Shown here one piece after another: positions 23,971-32,349 of a stretch of DNA of 32,850 bases. The stretch spans positions 1-32,850 of the forward strand of contig CAKUTL010000014.1 of the NCBI GenBank assembly GCA_934692295.1, in the 5' to 3' direction. Each line of letters begins with the position of its first letter. Position 1 is the stretch's first letter. The position numbers and the translations under genes are program-made. This stretch comes from an uncultured Candidatus Melainabacteria bacterium (lineage in GTDB: Bacteria; Cyanobacteriota; Vampirovibrionia; Gastranaerophilales; Gastranaerophilaceae). Under the pieces are notes generated by a model. It was given only the letters and a program-made list of their open reading frames with translations, was not told the DNA's origin and searched no databases.

Positions 23971-24780
23971 TTATAATTCAATATTATTAGCTAAAATATC
24001 CATTTCTTCAGCTGAAGCGTATGCAGAGTGGCAACCACAGTCAACATAAATAACTTCACCTGTTGTACCGGTTGATAAATCAGAAGCTAAGAACAAGCCT
24101 GTTTTACCAACTTCATCTAATGCAACGTTTCTTCCTAGAGGAGCTCTAGCAACAGCAGCTTTTAACATTTTTGAAAATCCGCTAATACCCATTGAAGCCA
24201 ATGTTTTAACCGGACCTGCGGAAATACAGTTAACTCTGATACCTTTTTTACCTAAATCAACTGCTAAGAATCTCATAGATGATTCAAGAGCTGCTTTAGC
24301 TACACCCATTACGTTGTAGCTTGGAACTGATAGAACTGAACCTAAGTATGTCAATGCGAAGATTGAACCGCCTTCATTCATAATAGGTTCTGCGTTACGA
24401 CAAATTGTAACTAGTGAATAAGCACTTACGCCTAAAGCTGTGTTCCAGCCGTCTTGAGAAGTTTCAACAAATCTTCCCATTAAATCTTCTTTTTTAGCAA
24501 AAGCAACAGCGTGAACAACGAAATCTAGTTTTCCGTAAACTTTTTCGCATTCTTCAAAAACTGCTTTTACTTCTTCTTCTTTTGTAACATCACAACTCAT
24601 GATGATTTTTGCACCCATGCTTTCAGCAATAGGTTTAACTCTTTTTTCCATTGCTTCACCAGCATATGTAAATGCAATTTCTGCACCTGCATCATGAAGT
24701 TGTTTTGCAATTCCATAAGCGATTCCGTGAGTATTAGAAACTCCGAAAATTACACCTTTTTTACCCTTCATAAGATCCAT
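23971..24780 (-). CDS. fabI: Enoyl-[acyl-carrier-protein] reductase (NADH), FabI type
   Basis: FabI reduces trans-2-enoyl-ACP in the last step of each fatty acid elongation cycle. The 269-residue SDR protein has the FabI variant of the cofactor loop (GVSNTHGIAYG, 13-23), HAVAFA, and TYLGS with Y145, then PSYNVMGVAKAA with the catalytic Y155 and K162. SAGPVKTLA is the flexible substrate-binding region and DCGCHS lies near the end. It is therefore FabI rather than FabG or FabL. GGGAG lies nine bases before the ATG. It is a single-gene unit convergent with ribF. Residues around the triclosan/NAD pocket look standard. Confidence 0.96.
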   Translation of the reverse strand: MDLMKGKKGVIFGVSNTHGIAYGIAKQLHDAGAEIAFTYAGEAMEKRVKPIAESMGAKIIMSCDVTKEEEVKAVFEECEKVYGKLDFVVHAVAFAKKEDLMGRFVETSQDGWNTALGVSAYSLVTICRNAEPIMNEGGSIFALTYLGSVLSVPSYNVMGVAKAALESSMRFLAVDLGKKGIRVNCISAGPVKTLASMGISGFSKMLKAAVARAPLGRNVALDEVGKTGLFLASDLSTGTTGEVIYVDCGCHSAYASAEEMDILANNIEL

Positions 24781-24962
24781 ATTAAATTCTCCCTAATTTC
24801 TTATAAAACTACCTTTTAATTTTATCAAAAATAAACTTTTAAAGCAAATTATACATACATTTTCCTTAATGTAAACAATTGTAAATAAAACGTAAAGTAC
24901 TGAAATTAGCCAATTCTAAAAGTTTTTATATATATAAGAGAGTTATATTTGGAGAGCTTAAA

Positions 24963-26903
24963 TTGAGTATTAACGGCGTAAATCAAAATACAGACATTCA
25001 AAAGCTACTCAAGTTGATGAAAAGCAACAAGGGTGCTAATGCCGCTATGTCTAAAAAAGTTGATTCTCGTATGACAAAAGACGGATCAATTTTTGCTAAG
25101 ACTGTAAGCTCAACTTCTAATAATAAATCAACAGTTTCTTCAACTAACGGTGTTCAATCAAGAACAATCGGAAATGTTCAATCTGCAAACATTGCAAAAT
25201 CAATTTCTAATGTTTCAGCTACATCTTCAACTTCTGCTTCTACAAAAACAGATGAAACAAAATCTAAAGATAATAACGAAAAATTAGATTTAGCAAATTA
25301 TGATTTTGATAACCTAACTTCTGTTTCTGAAACTGAATTGAAACAATTAAAATCAGAATTGACAGATTTGAAAAATTCAGATATTCCAAGATTTTTACAA
25401 AATGATGTAGATAAAAAATTATCTAAAGTTAAATCAGAAATTACAAAAAGAGATGCTGGCGAAACTAAGAAAGATGAAGCTTCTCAAGAATCAACTAAAT
25501 CAGATGGAGAATCTTCAAAAACTTCAGCTAAATCAGCTTCTTCAGAATCTAGTTCAGCTGCTTCAAGAGCTCAACAAGGCACTTCTCAAATGAACCAATC
25601 TTCTTCTAATATGAAATCATTAGATTCTAAAATGAAGAGAGATGAAAAAACTTTGAATAAGCAGATGAAAACAGCTCAAAGAGAAATTTCAAAGAATGAG
25701 AAGAAAATGGAAAAAGAAGCTGCTAAGATTGAAAAGAAAGCAGCAGAAATGGAACAAATCAATGATCAAATCGATCAATTGTCTGTAGTTGCTTCTTCTG
25801 ATTCTTCTTCTCAAGCTGAAAAATCTGAAGCTCAACAAAAAATTCAATCTTTTACAGGTAATATCGGTACAATCCAAAAAGATATTAAAACTGGTACTAA
25901 ATCTTTAAACAAAATAAAAACAAAATCTAATAAACAAATTAGAACATTATCAAAAACTTCAAAAAGATTTGCTACAACTCAAGCTCAAAATAGACAAACA
26001 ATTCAAACAAACCAACAAGAATCAAATAAAGTTTTAAACGTAGCAAACAAAGTTGATCAAATCGGATCTTATACAGCTACAGCTGGTCAAGTTGCTCAAT
26101 ATGCAGGTAGAGCAATGCAAGCATGGGCTCCAACAGCAGCAGCAGGCAGAGTTGTTGAAACTGTAGGTCAAGTAACTGAAACAGTTGGTAACTATACAAA
26201 ATGTGCCGCAAACGTTACTAAAGCCGCAGTTCAATTTGCTCAAGGTAACATCGGACAAGCATTTATGTCAGTTGGTTCTGCAATTATGTCAGGTGCTTCT
26301 GCAGTTAAAGGAACTCAACAATTAAGCAAATCAATGGGAGCAGCTTCTAAATCAACTGAAAAAGCTGCTGAAACTGCAAGTAAAGCTGCAGAAAACGGAG
26401 CAAAAGCTGGTGAAAAAGCAGCTGATGTTAGTACAAAAGCAGGTGAACAAGTTGCGGATAAAGCAGCTGAAACAGGCAAAGATGTTGCTACAAAAACTGC
26501 TGAAACAACTTCAAATGTTGCAACTCAAGGAACAGAAGTTGCTACTAAGGGAGCTGACGTTGCTGCAAATGGTTCAAATACAGTTTCAAATGCAACCGGA
26601 AATCTTAAAACTAGCACTGAAGGAATTGCTAAACAAGGCTTAACTGATAATAGTGTGCTTCAAACAACCGGTTTAAGCGAAAAAACAATGGCAAGTGTAA
26701 ATAATGATATTGCTAAAAATCTTAAATCTTCAGCTACAAAATCTTTCAAAAAATTAACATTTGAAGATACAATGAAGTTAGGTTCAGCAATAATGACAAC
26801 CGGTCAAATGATTGTTCAAGCAAAACAAAATCAAGGTACTGGTGTTCAAACTGTTAACAGACGTCAAATGAGAGCTCAAAAATTACAAAGAAGAAGAGTT
26901 TAA
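24963..26903 (+). CDS. Unknown 646-residue Ser/Thr/Lys-rich coiled-coil protein
   Basis: Translation probably starts at TTG 24963, with GGAGAG nine bases upstream. Residues 1-110 are Ser/Thr/Asn-rich and disordered. About 110-165 is helical and about 165-210 is Ser/Ala/Glu low complexity. About 210-345 is a Lys/Gln-rich coiled coil. About 365-455 is Ala/Gly-rich and weakly hydrophobic (IGQAFMSVGSAIMSGASAVKG). About 460-545 is an Ala/Lys/Thr/Glu region with 11-residue-like spacing (KAAETASKAAENGAKAGEKA), reminiscent of LEA proteins. The tail is basic (RRQMRAQKLQRRRV). One Cys and one Trp are present and there is no signal peptide. A coiled coil next to an Ala/Gly hydrophobic block recalls type III translocators, but only in composition. 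A terminator overlaps the stop. Confidence 0.78.
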   Translation: MSINGVNQNTDIQKLLKLMKSNKGANAAMSKKVDSRMTKDGSIFAKTVSSTSNNKSTVSSTNGVQSRTIGNVQSANIAKSISNVSATSSTSASTKTDETKSKDNNEKLDLANYDFDNLTSVSETELKQLKSELTDLKNSDIPRFLQNDVDKKLSKVKSEITKRDAGETKKDEASQESTKSDGESSKTSAKSASSESSSAASRAQQGTSQMNQSSSNMKSLDSKMKRDEKTLNKQMKTAQREISKNEKKMEKEAAKIEKKAAEMEQINDQIDQLSVVASSDSSSQAEKSEAQQKIQSFTGNIGTIQKDIKTGTKSLNKIKTKSNKQIRTLSKTSKRFATTQAQNRQTIQTNQQESNKVLNVANKVDQIGSYTATAGQVAQYAGRAMQAWAPTAAAGRVVETVGQVTETVGNYTKCAANVTKAAVQFAQGNIGQAFMSVGSAIMSGASAVKGTQQLSKSMGAASKSTEKAAETASKAAENGAKAGEKAADVSTKAGEQVADKAAETGKDVATKTAETTSNVATQGTEVATKGADVAANGSNTVSNATGNLKTSTEGIAKQGLTDNSVLQTTGLSEKTMASVNNDIAKNLKSSATKSFKKLTFEDTMKLGSAIMTTGQMIVQAKQNQGTGVQTVNRRQMRAQKLQRRRV

Positions 26904-26917
26904 TCCCTCTTCTTTTT
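26891..26917 (+). terminator. Terminator overlapping the 646-residue protein's stop codon
   Basis: AAGAAGAG (26891-26898) pairs with CTCTTCTT (26907-26914), followed by T's. The loop contains the TAA stop (26901-26903), so the last codons form the left arm. Confidence 0.75.
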
Positions 26918-27055
26918 TATTGTCTAATTTGTTCTGCTGTTTTAGCTATTTAGAATCTCTAAAAAGAGAGAGTCTTTTGCTCTAACGGGTTCTTTATTGT
27001 GATTGTGTGATTATGTTTATATTACTAATTAATAGTTTATTGGATAAGTTCTACT

Positions 27056-27544
27056 TTAGCTGGATAGTTTGGTAACTAAGTTTCCATTATCGGCATCTAA
27101 TCTTATGCTAAGGTATAAAAGATTGTTTTCGGTTTGTTTATCGCTATTTATAAACTCTGCTCCTGCAAGGTTTCCTTGAGTGAATACTACTCGAGCCTCT
27201 GTATTGATTGCAATGTCTTCATAGACGAGCTTAATAGGCACAATTTGCCCTATCGCTAATGGGGTTGATGTTTTTACTGCAACTCCACCTCTTGAGATGT
27301 TTATGAGCCTTTGGATGTCTGTGCCTGTTCTATTTAAGACTACCGGATTTTTTAAATCCTTAACTTCATATCTGATATAATTCCTTTTTTCGTTCTTTTG
27401 TTGCCCTACTATCTTATCTATAGAATGGCATTGATGCTCTCCTACGGGTGCTAATTCTGTTGCCAGTAAAACATTATGTTGTCCCATAGAGAGAGTTAAA
27501 AGGATTGAAAATAAGCATATCAGATGTTTTCTTGTTGATTCCAT
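27056..27544 (-). CDS. Small exported PilZ-domain protein
   Basis: The 162 residues begin with a basic stretch and a hydrophobic segment (RKHLICLFSILLTLSMG), a signal peptide or membrane anchor, followed by a short linker with CH pairs. Residues about 50-150 are a PilZ domain. RNYIR (54-58) is the RxxxR switch and NISRGG (N82, S84, G87) is the (D/N)xSxxG motif, the two elements that bind cyclic di-GMP. LAIGQIVPIKL and LAGAEFI are the later beta-strands. PilZ proteins normally work in the cytoplasm. If the amino end is cleaved, the domain would lie in the periplasm or outside. AAGGGAAA precedes the ATG. The same domain ends the next two genes upstream, so this looks like the domain-only member of a set. 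A cytoplasmic orientation cannot be excluded if the segment is a reversed anchor. Confidence 0.85.
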   Translation of the reverse strand: MESTRKHLICLFSILLTLSMGQHNVLLATELAPVGEHQCHSIDKIVGQQKNEKRNYIRYEVKDLKNPVVLNRTGTDIQRLINISRGGVAVKTSTPLAIGQIVPIKLVYEDIAINTEARVVFTQGNLAGAEFINSDKQTENNLLYLSIRLDADNGNLVTKLSS

Positions 27545-27693
27545 AGATTTCCCTTATCAAACACATATATAATTCTATTTATATTAACTGGCATGGTTCA
27601 GTCTATATATTTATTCTAAAGCTCTCATAAAAATTTTTTAACACCATATTTCTATATTTTTAATTTATTGTTACATAGTAAAATGTACAAAAT

Positions 27694-27725
27694 AAAAGAC
27701 CCCAGATTTTCATCTGAGGTCTTTT
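27694..27725 (-). terminator. Adhesin gene terminator
   Basis: AAAAGACC (27694-27701) pairs with GGTCTTTT (27718-27725). After one C-A mismatch the stem continues with CAGAT/ATCTG and closes on TTTC. It lies about 20 bases beyond the adhesin stop on the minus strand. Confidence 0.8.
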
Positions 27726-27743
27726 GATTATTTAAACTATCTA

Positions 27744-30700
27744 TTATCTTAAGTTATTGAATGAAAGGTTCATTGAATCTTCAAGTAAGATATTTAAGTA
27801 TAGAAGTTTGTTTGCTGTTGCTTGGTCTAAATCTACAAACATTGCACCTGCTCTGCTTGTTGTTGCTGTAACGATTTTAACGTTTGTTTTGATATCTAGA
27901 TCTCCATATGTTAAGTGTACTGGAACAACATCTCCAACTTTTAAATCGTTGTGGTGAGAAACTGCGATACCGCCTCTTGATACGTCTAGCAATCCGTCAA
28001 TTTTGCTTGATTTTTCTAATGCTACTGGATTTTTAGTATCTGCTACATTGAATCTCATATATTGTCTTTTATCGATGTTATCAATGTTGTCTTCACCTTT
28101 TCTTTGTGTGTATGTGATACTTCCGTCACCATCTGGAATGTTTGGAGTTGGGTCTGGTTCTGGAGGTGTAGGTGGAGTTGGAGGGTTTGGATCTGGATCC
28201 GGTCCTGGTGTTGGAGGATCTGGAGGGGTTGGTTTGTCATCAGGGATTTCTAATGGAGTTGCATCTACAATGCCATCATCTGGGTCAACATTAGAATCTT
28301 CGCCTTTGAATGTTCCATCTCCATCACCTTCTGGGTAATAGTAGTTTCTTTCAGTTTCGTTTCTTCCTGTATCTTCAACATCTCCTGGTCTTACTGCGTG
28401 TCCTGTAGGGATACCACTTACGCCATCAGGTGTTCCTTGAACTTTGTTTGTTGAAGGATCTTTTTCTTTTGTAAATCCTTCTTTATTGAATGTTGCGTGA
28501 ATTCCGTTTGCATAGATTTCGTCAGCTGTAATATCTAATTTGCCTTTGTCTAATACTGCATTGTCGATTCTTACTTCTGAATTAGCCCATGCTTCGTGTC
28601 CACCATCAACAAGTTCTTCTGTTGGTCTGATATTGTGGTTAATATCAAGAGCTTTAACGATTACATTGTTTGGTAATGCTTCGTTTTCATATTCTCCAGT
28701 GTAACCACCATCAGGTAAGTTAGGGTTATCTTTCAAACCGTAATCTCTAGGTCCGAAATAATCTTCTGGAGTTACTGCACTATCTTTAATATGACCTAAG
28801 TTTTTGATGTGCATTTTTTGACCACGAGTAACAATTTTCATATCGCCTTCAGCTGTGATGTTATCAATTGTTGTGTTACCAGCAAATTCAACATCCAAGT
28901 CGCCTTCTCTGGCAATCATTGTTGATACTGAGTTCAATTTAGTTTCATTATCTCTGCCATAAGCATCGAAGCTATTTTCTTTTAAGTAGATATTTTCATT
29001 AGCTAAAGCATCCATTTTGTGGTTTGCAGCATCCGTTTGAACAAATGTAACTTTGTTACCTTTTGTACCAATGCTTCCGTTAGAGATTAAGGAAATTCCT
29101 GTACCTTCAACGTTAACATTGCCTTTTGCAGTGTTTGCGTTAACCATATTGTATCTTGTTCCGCTAGCAGCTCCACCATTGGCGTGGCTAGAATCATCAA
29201 CTGTTAAGATAACTCGTCCATCTGCTTTGATAGAATCAATGTTCATATCTGAATCGATGGCTGCATAGTTGATAACTAAATCATTTTCTTTAGTTGCATT
29301 CTTAGTTGTTCTAGCAGTTACTTTACCACGAATGCTTGCATTGATTGATTTAGAGAAATCTCTAGCACCTTGAGCCTTTGGTCCAACACCTGTGCTACCT
29401 TCGATAGCTCCTTCTTGTTGAACAGGTTCACCGATTGTACCATCTGTAACATCCATATTAAGGTCGCCATCAGCTTTCAACAATGTTTTAACTGTTTTAG
29501 AACTTCCTTCGTTTAGGATGCTGCCGTTATTAACATTGATGTTGATATTTTTGCCGGCTGTAATGTAATTATCATTTTCAGTGTTATCACCGATTACAAC
29601 ATTACCATTTTTGCTTGTAATATTGATATTCTTTTTACCATTTACTAAGCCTTTAACATTAACGCCGCCTTTAGAGTCATTGTTAATATAAATATCGCTG
29701 TTACCATTAACTCTGCCTGCAGAAGCTAGGTTGATACCTTTAGCACCTGTATTAGTCATTGTTAGGTCGCCATTAGAGTAAACATTTCCTTGAATATTTA
29801 AACCTTCAGCTCCAGCGTTAGTAATATCAGTTGTAGTTCCGTTGTTTGCAACTTTACCATTGATATTGAAAGCTCCATTGTTGTTAGTCATTTTCAAAGT
29901 GCCTTCATTATTGGTAATTGTTCCATTAACAACGAAATCAGTGCCATCGTTTGTAAATGTAGCATCACCAGTGTTAGTGAATGTTCCGCCAACATTTAAA
30001 GCACCTGCTTTGTTAAGAACATTAGCAGTACCTTTGTTAGTAACAGTTCCTGCAATGTTTAAACCTGCAGCACCTCTGTTTTCCATATCTAAGCCTTGAG
30101 CATTTATGTTAGCACCTTTAGCAACATTAAAGCCTTTAGCTCCAGTATTAAGCATTGCTAGTCTGCCATTTGTATTAGTAACAGTACCGTTAACGTTTAA
30201 ACCGTTAGCACCATTGTTAGTAATTTTTGTAGTTCCACTATTTGCAACAGAACCGTTAATATCAAATGCTCCGTTGTTATTTGTCATTGTTAAAGAACCA
30301 TTTTGGTTTTCAACAGATCCATCAACAACAAAATCAGTTCCATCATTTGTGAATGTAGCATCACCAGTATTAGTGAATGTACCGCCAACATTCAAAGCTC
30401 CTGCTTTGTTAAGAACGTTAGCTGTACCTTTGTTAGTAACAGTTCCTGCAATATTTAAACCTGCAGTTCCGGTTTCGTTGTTTGTCATATTCAAACCACC
30501 GTTACCTGAAACTTTACCTGTTTTTGTAACATTGAAGCCATCAGCTCCGTTGTTAGTCATATCAAGAACACCATTTTCGTTTGTAACTGTTCCTGATACA
30601 TTTAATTCAGAACCATTATTTAAGAATGTTGCATTTCCATTGTTTGCAAATGAGCCGCCAACAGTTAAACGACCGGCATGGTTTGTTACTGTTGCTGCAC

Positions 30701-32147
30701 CAGTGTTAGTTGCTGTTCCTGCAATATTCAAACCTCCTTCACCATAGTTTGTCATTTCTAAACCCTTAGAAGATGCAATTGAACCACCTTGTTTAACGTT
30801 TAAACCTGCTTTACCATGGTTAGTATAAGTAGCTTTGCCTCCAGCTGTAACTGTTCCTGTAACGTTCAACCCGTCTTGACCATGTTCAGTGTTAAGGAAT
30901 TCAGCGTTACCTGTAGTATTAAAGGTTCCACTGATGTTCATTGCTCCAGTGTTAGAAAGTTTTGTATCATTTACATCATAACCAACATCATCTGTTAAAT
31001 ATCCGTTTTGAACATAAGCATCACCATCGTGGTTTACTTTTCCTGTGATATTTAAGCCTTGTCCGCCTTTATTTCTGATAGCCAAGTTTCCTTTTGTATC
31101 AATATTTCCAGAAATTGTTAAACCAGAATTTTCAGCATTAGATTTGATTTCATCTTCTGTTCCAAAAGCTGCAAATGGGCTGTTGAATATTTGAGTTGTG
31201 CCATTATTTTTAATGTTCCCAGAAATATCCATAGAGCCTTTGTTGTTATCAAATTGAACTAAGCCTTTAGCGTTTGAAACGTTGCCTGAGATAACTGTTC
31301 CGCCTTTACCATAGTTATTAATTTCAATTCCACTATAGTTAGTGTTTGCAGAACCTTTGCCATATTCATAATTGCCACCAGTAGCATAGTTAACAATATC
31401 ACCTGCAACATTTACACCTGTGTTAGAAGTGATTTTGATTTGACCAGTAGCATCACTTGTAAATCCGCTCCCACTTGTTAAATTAGTTGTATTAACTAAG
31501 TTGTTGAACAAAGCAGTTGCTTGAGCATCTGTGGAAATTACTGACATTTTATTTGCGTTAACACCACCAATAACTCCGGCACCTTTTGTAATATCTACTT
31601 GACCTCCAATTAACTCAACATCTCCGGCAGAAATAACTTTACCATTGATAGTGATTGGAGCTCCACCGTTTGCTTCTGCAGTGGTAGTTGTTTTGTAGTA
31701 AGTCTCAAAATCACTTCCGTCTGTATATTTTGAAGTTGGAGTATAAACACCAAGTGATCCAACGTTAATTACACCAGAAGCTCCAACAACCATTCCGTTT
31801 GGAGAAATGAATACTGCTTTACCATTGTAGAAACCGTTGTTTCTTACAGAGTTAACAATACCGTTGATTACAACTTGGTTGTCAACCATGTTTACGAAAG
31901 TATTGATGTCTGCAAAATTTAAGTTTGCAACATCACCTTTTCCTACGTTAAAGTCTTGGTAATGTCTAAAGCCCGTCCCATTGTTTTTGGCAGTTGGATC
32001 AATATTAAAAGACCCACTTCCACCATTAGTAACACCTGAGATTGTACTAGCAGCAAATACACTAAGTGTCATTGTCTGCTGAACCATAAACAAGCCGGTT
32101 AGTAGGACGGCGATTGTTCTTTTTTGATTCTTTCCACTTTGTCTCAT
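27744..32147 (-). CDS. LktA-type filamentous adhesin ending in a PilZ domain
   Basis: A 1467-residue exported protein. Residues 1-33 are a long signal peptide (KRTIAVLLTGLFMVQQTMTL). About 55-150 is the filamentous-haemagglutinin/TPS secretion domain (FRHYQDFNVGKGDVANLNF, VDNQVVINGIVNSV, FISPNGMVVGASGVINVGSL). From about 150 to 850 run degenerate beta-helix repeats of the type GLNVxGxVTNxG/ATFTNDG, including a 47-residue unit present twice. About 850-1290 is a less repetitive beta-rich part. About 1299-1341 is a Pro/Asp linker (PTPPDPPTPGPDPDP). Residues about 1355-1455 are a PilZ domain with RQYMR (1361-1365) and DVSRGG (1388-1393). AAAGGAT precedes the ATG. No TpsB transporter, autotransporter barrel or cell-wall anchor is present, so the export and retention route is unknown. 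Surface adhesion is inferred from the family. Confidence 0.9.
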   Translation of the reverse strand: MRQSGKNQKRTIAVLLTGLFMVQQTMTLSVFAASTISGVTNGGSGSFNIDPTAKNNGTGFRHYQDFNVGKGDVANLNFADINTFVNMVDNQVVINGIVNSVRNNGFYNGKAVFISPNGMVVGASGVINVGSLGVYTPTSKYTDGSDFETYYKTTTTAEANGGAPITINGKVISAGDVELIGGQVDITKGAGVIGGVNANKMSVISTDAQATALFNNLVNTTNLTSGSGFTSDATGQIKITSNTGVNVAGDIVNYATGGNYEYGKGSANTNYSGIEINNYGKGGTVISGNVSNAKGLVQFDNNKGSMDISGNIKNNGTTQIFNSPFAAFGTEDEIKSNAENSGLTISGNIDTKGNLAIRNKGGQGLNITGKVNHDGDAYVQNGYLTDDVGYDVNDTKLSNTGAMNISGTFNTTGNAEFLNTEHGQDGLNVTGTVTAGGKATYTNHGKAGLNVKQGGSIASSKGLEMTNYGEGGLNIAGTATNTGAATVTNHAGRLTVGGSFANNGNATFLNNGSELNVSGTVTNENGVLDMTNNGADGFNVTKTGKVSGNGGLNMTNNETGTAGLNIAGTVTNKGTANVLNKAGALNVGGTFTNTGDATFTNDGTDFVVDGSVENQNGSLTMTNNNGAFDINGSVANSGTTKITNNGANGLNVNGTVTNTNGRLAMLNTGAKGFNVAKGANINAQGLDMENRGAAGLNIAGTVTNKGTANVLNKAGALNVGGTFTNTGDATFTNDGTDFVVNGTITNNEGTLKMTNNNGAFNINGKVANNGTTTDITNAGAEGLNIQGNVYSNGDLTMTNTGAKGINLASAGRVNGNSDIYINNDSKGGVNVKGLVNGKKNINITSKNGNVVIGDNTENDNYITAGKNININVNNGSILNEGSSKTVKTLLKADGDLNMDVTDGTIGEPVQQEGAIEGSTGVGPKAQGARDFSKSINASIRGKVTARTTKNATKENDLVINYAAIDSDMNIDSIKADGRVILTVDDSSHANGGAASGTRYNMVNANTAKGNVNVEGTGISLISNGSIGTKGNKVTFVQTDAANHKMDALANENIYLKENSFDAYGRDNETKLNSVSTMIAREGDLDVEFAGNTTIDNITAEGDMKIVTRGQKMHIKNLGHIKDSAVTPEDYFGPRDYGLKDNPNLPDGGYTGEYENEALPNNVIVKALDINHNIRPTEELVDGGHEAWANSEVRIDNAVLDKGKLDITADEIYANGIHATFNKEGFTKEKDPSTNKVQGTPDGVSGIPTGHAVRPGDVEDTGRNETERNYYYPEGDGDGTFKGEDSNVDPDDGIVDATPLEIPDDKPTPPDPPTPGPDPDPNPPTPPTPPEPDPTPNIPDGDGSITYTQRKGEDNIDNIDKRQYMRFNVADTKNPVALEKSSKIDGLLDVSRGGIAVSHHNDLKVGDVVPVHLTYGDLDIKTNVKIVTATTSRAGAMFVDLDQATANKLLYLNILLEDSMNLSFNNLR
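29931..30070 (-). repeat. Adhesin internal duplication, copy nearer the carboxyl end
   Basis: This 140-base segment matches 30327-30466 with 11 differences by my reading. The encoded stretch (from AGLNIAGTVTNKG to GTDFVV) is identical in both copies. All differences are silent. Confidence 0.8.
30327..30466 (-). repeat. Adhesin internal duplication, copy nearer the amino end
   Basis: Partner of the copy at 29931-30070. The two are 396 bases apart start to start, exactly 132 codons, so recombination between them would delete or add 132 residues in frame. Confidence 0.8.
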
Positions 32148-32303
32148 GTTCTATCCTTTCATTTATTTCAAATGCTTATTATTTTTAGTTTGCACACATG
32201 TTACTCGCATGAATAGCATATATATTTATAAACGGTTTTGTTTACCCAAATCTTCAGCATTTTGAAACAAATCTTTATAAAATTTTACAAATCTTAATTA
32301 AAC

Positions 32304-32334
32304 GAAAAGGCAAGAACTGAATCTTTGCCTTTTC
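32304..32334 (-). terminator. Terminator of the partial upstream PilZ gene
   Basis: AAAAGGCAA (32305-32313) pairs with TTGCCTTTT (32325-32333), with an outer G-C pair at 32304/32334. It lies 16 bases past the stop at 32350 on the minus strand. Confidence 0.75.
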
Positions 32335-32349
32335 ATTTATTAAATTTTG

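Noticed and set aside
28003..28338. Plus-strand Gly/Ser/Val-rich frame opposite the Pro/Asp linker
   Set aside because: Direct antisense image of the PTPPDP linker; no promoter or ribosome site.
29842..30747. Long plus-strand open frames inside the adhesin
   Set aside because: They arise from the Asn/Gly/Thr-rich repetitive coding of the opposite strand, giving Pro/Leu/Val-rich low-complexity products with no start signals.
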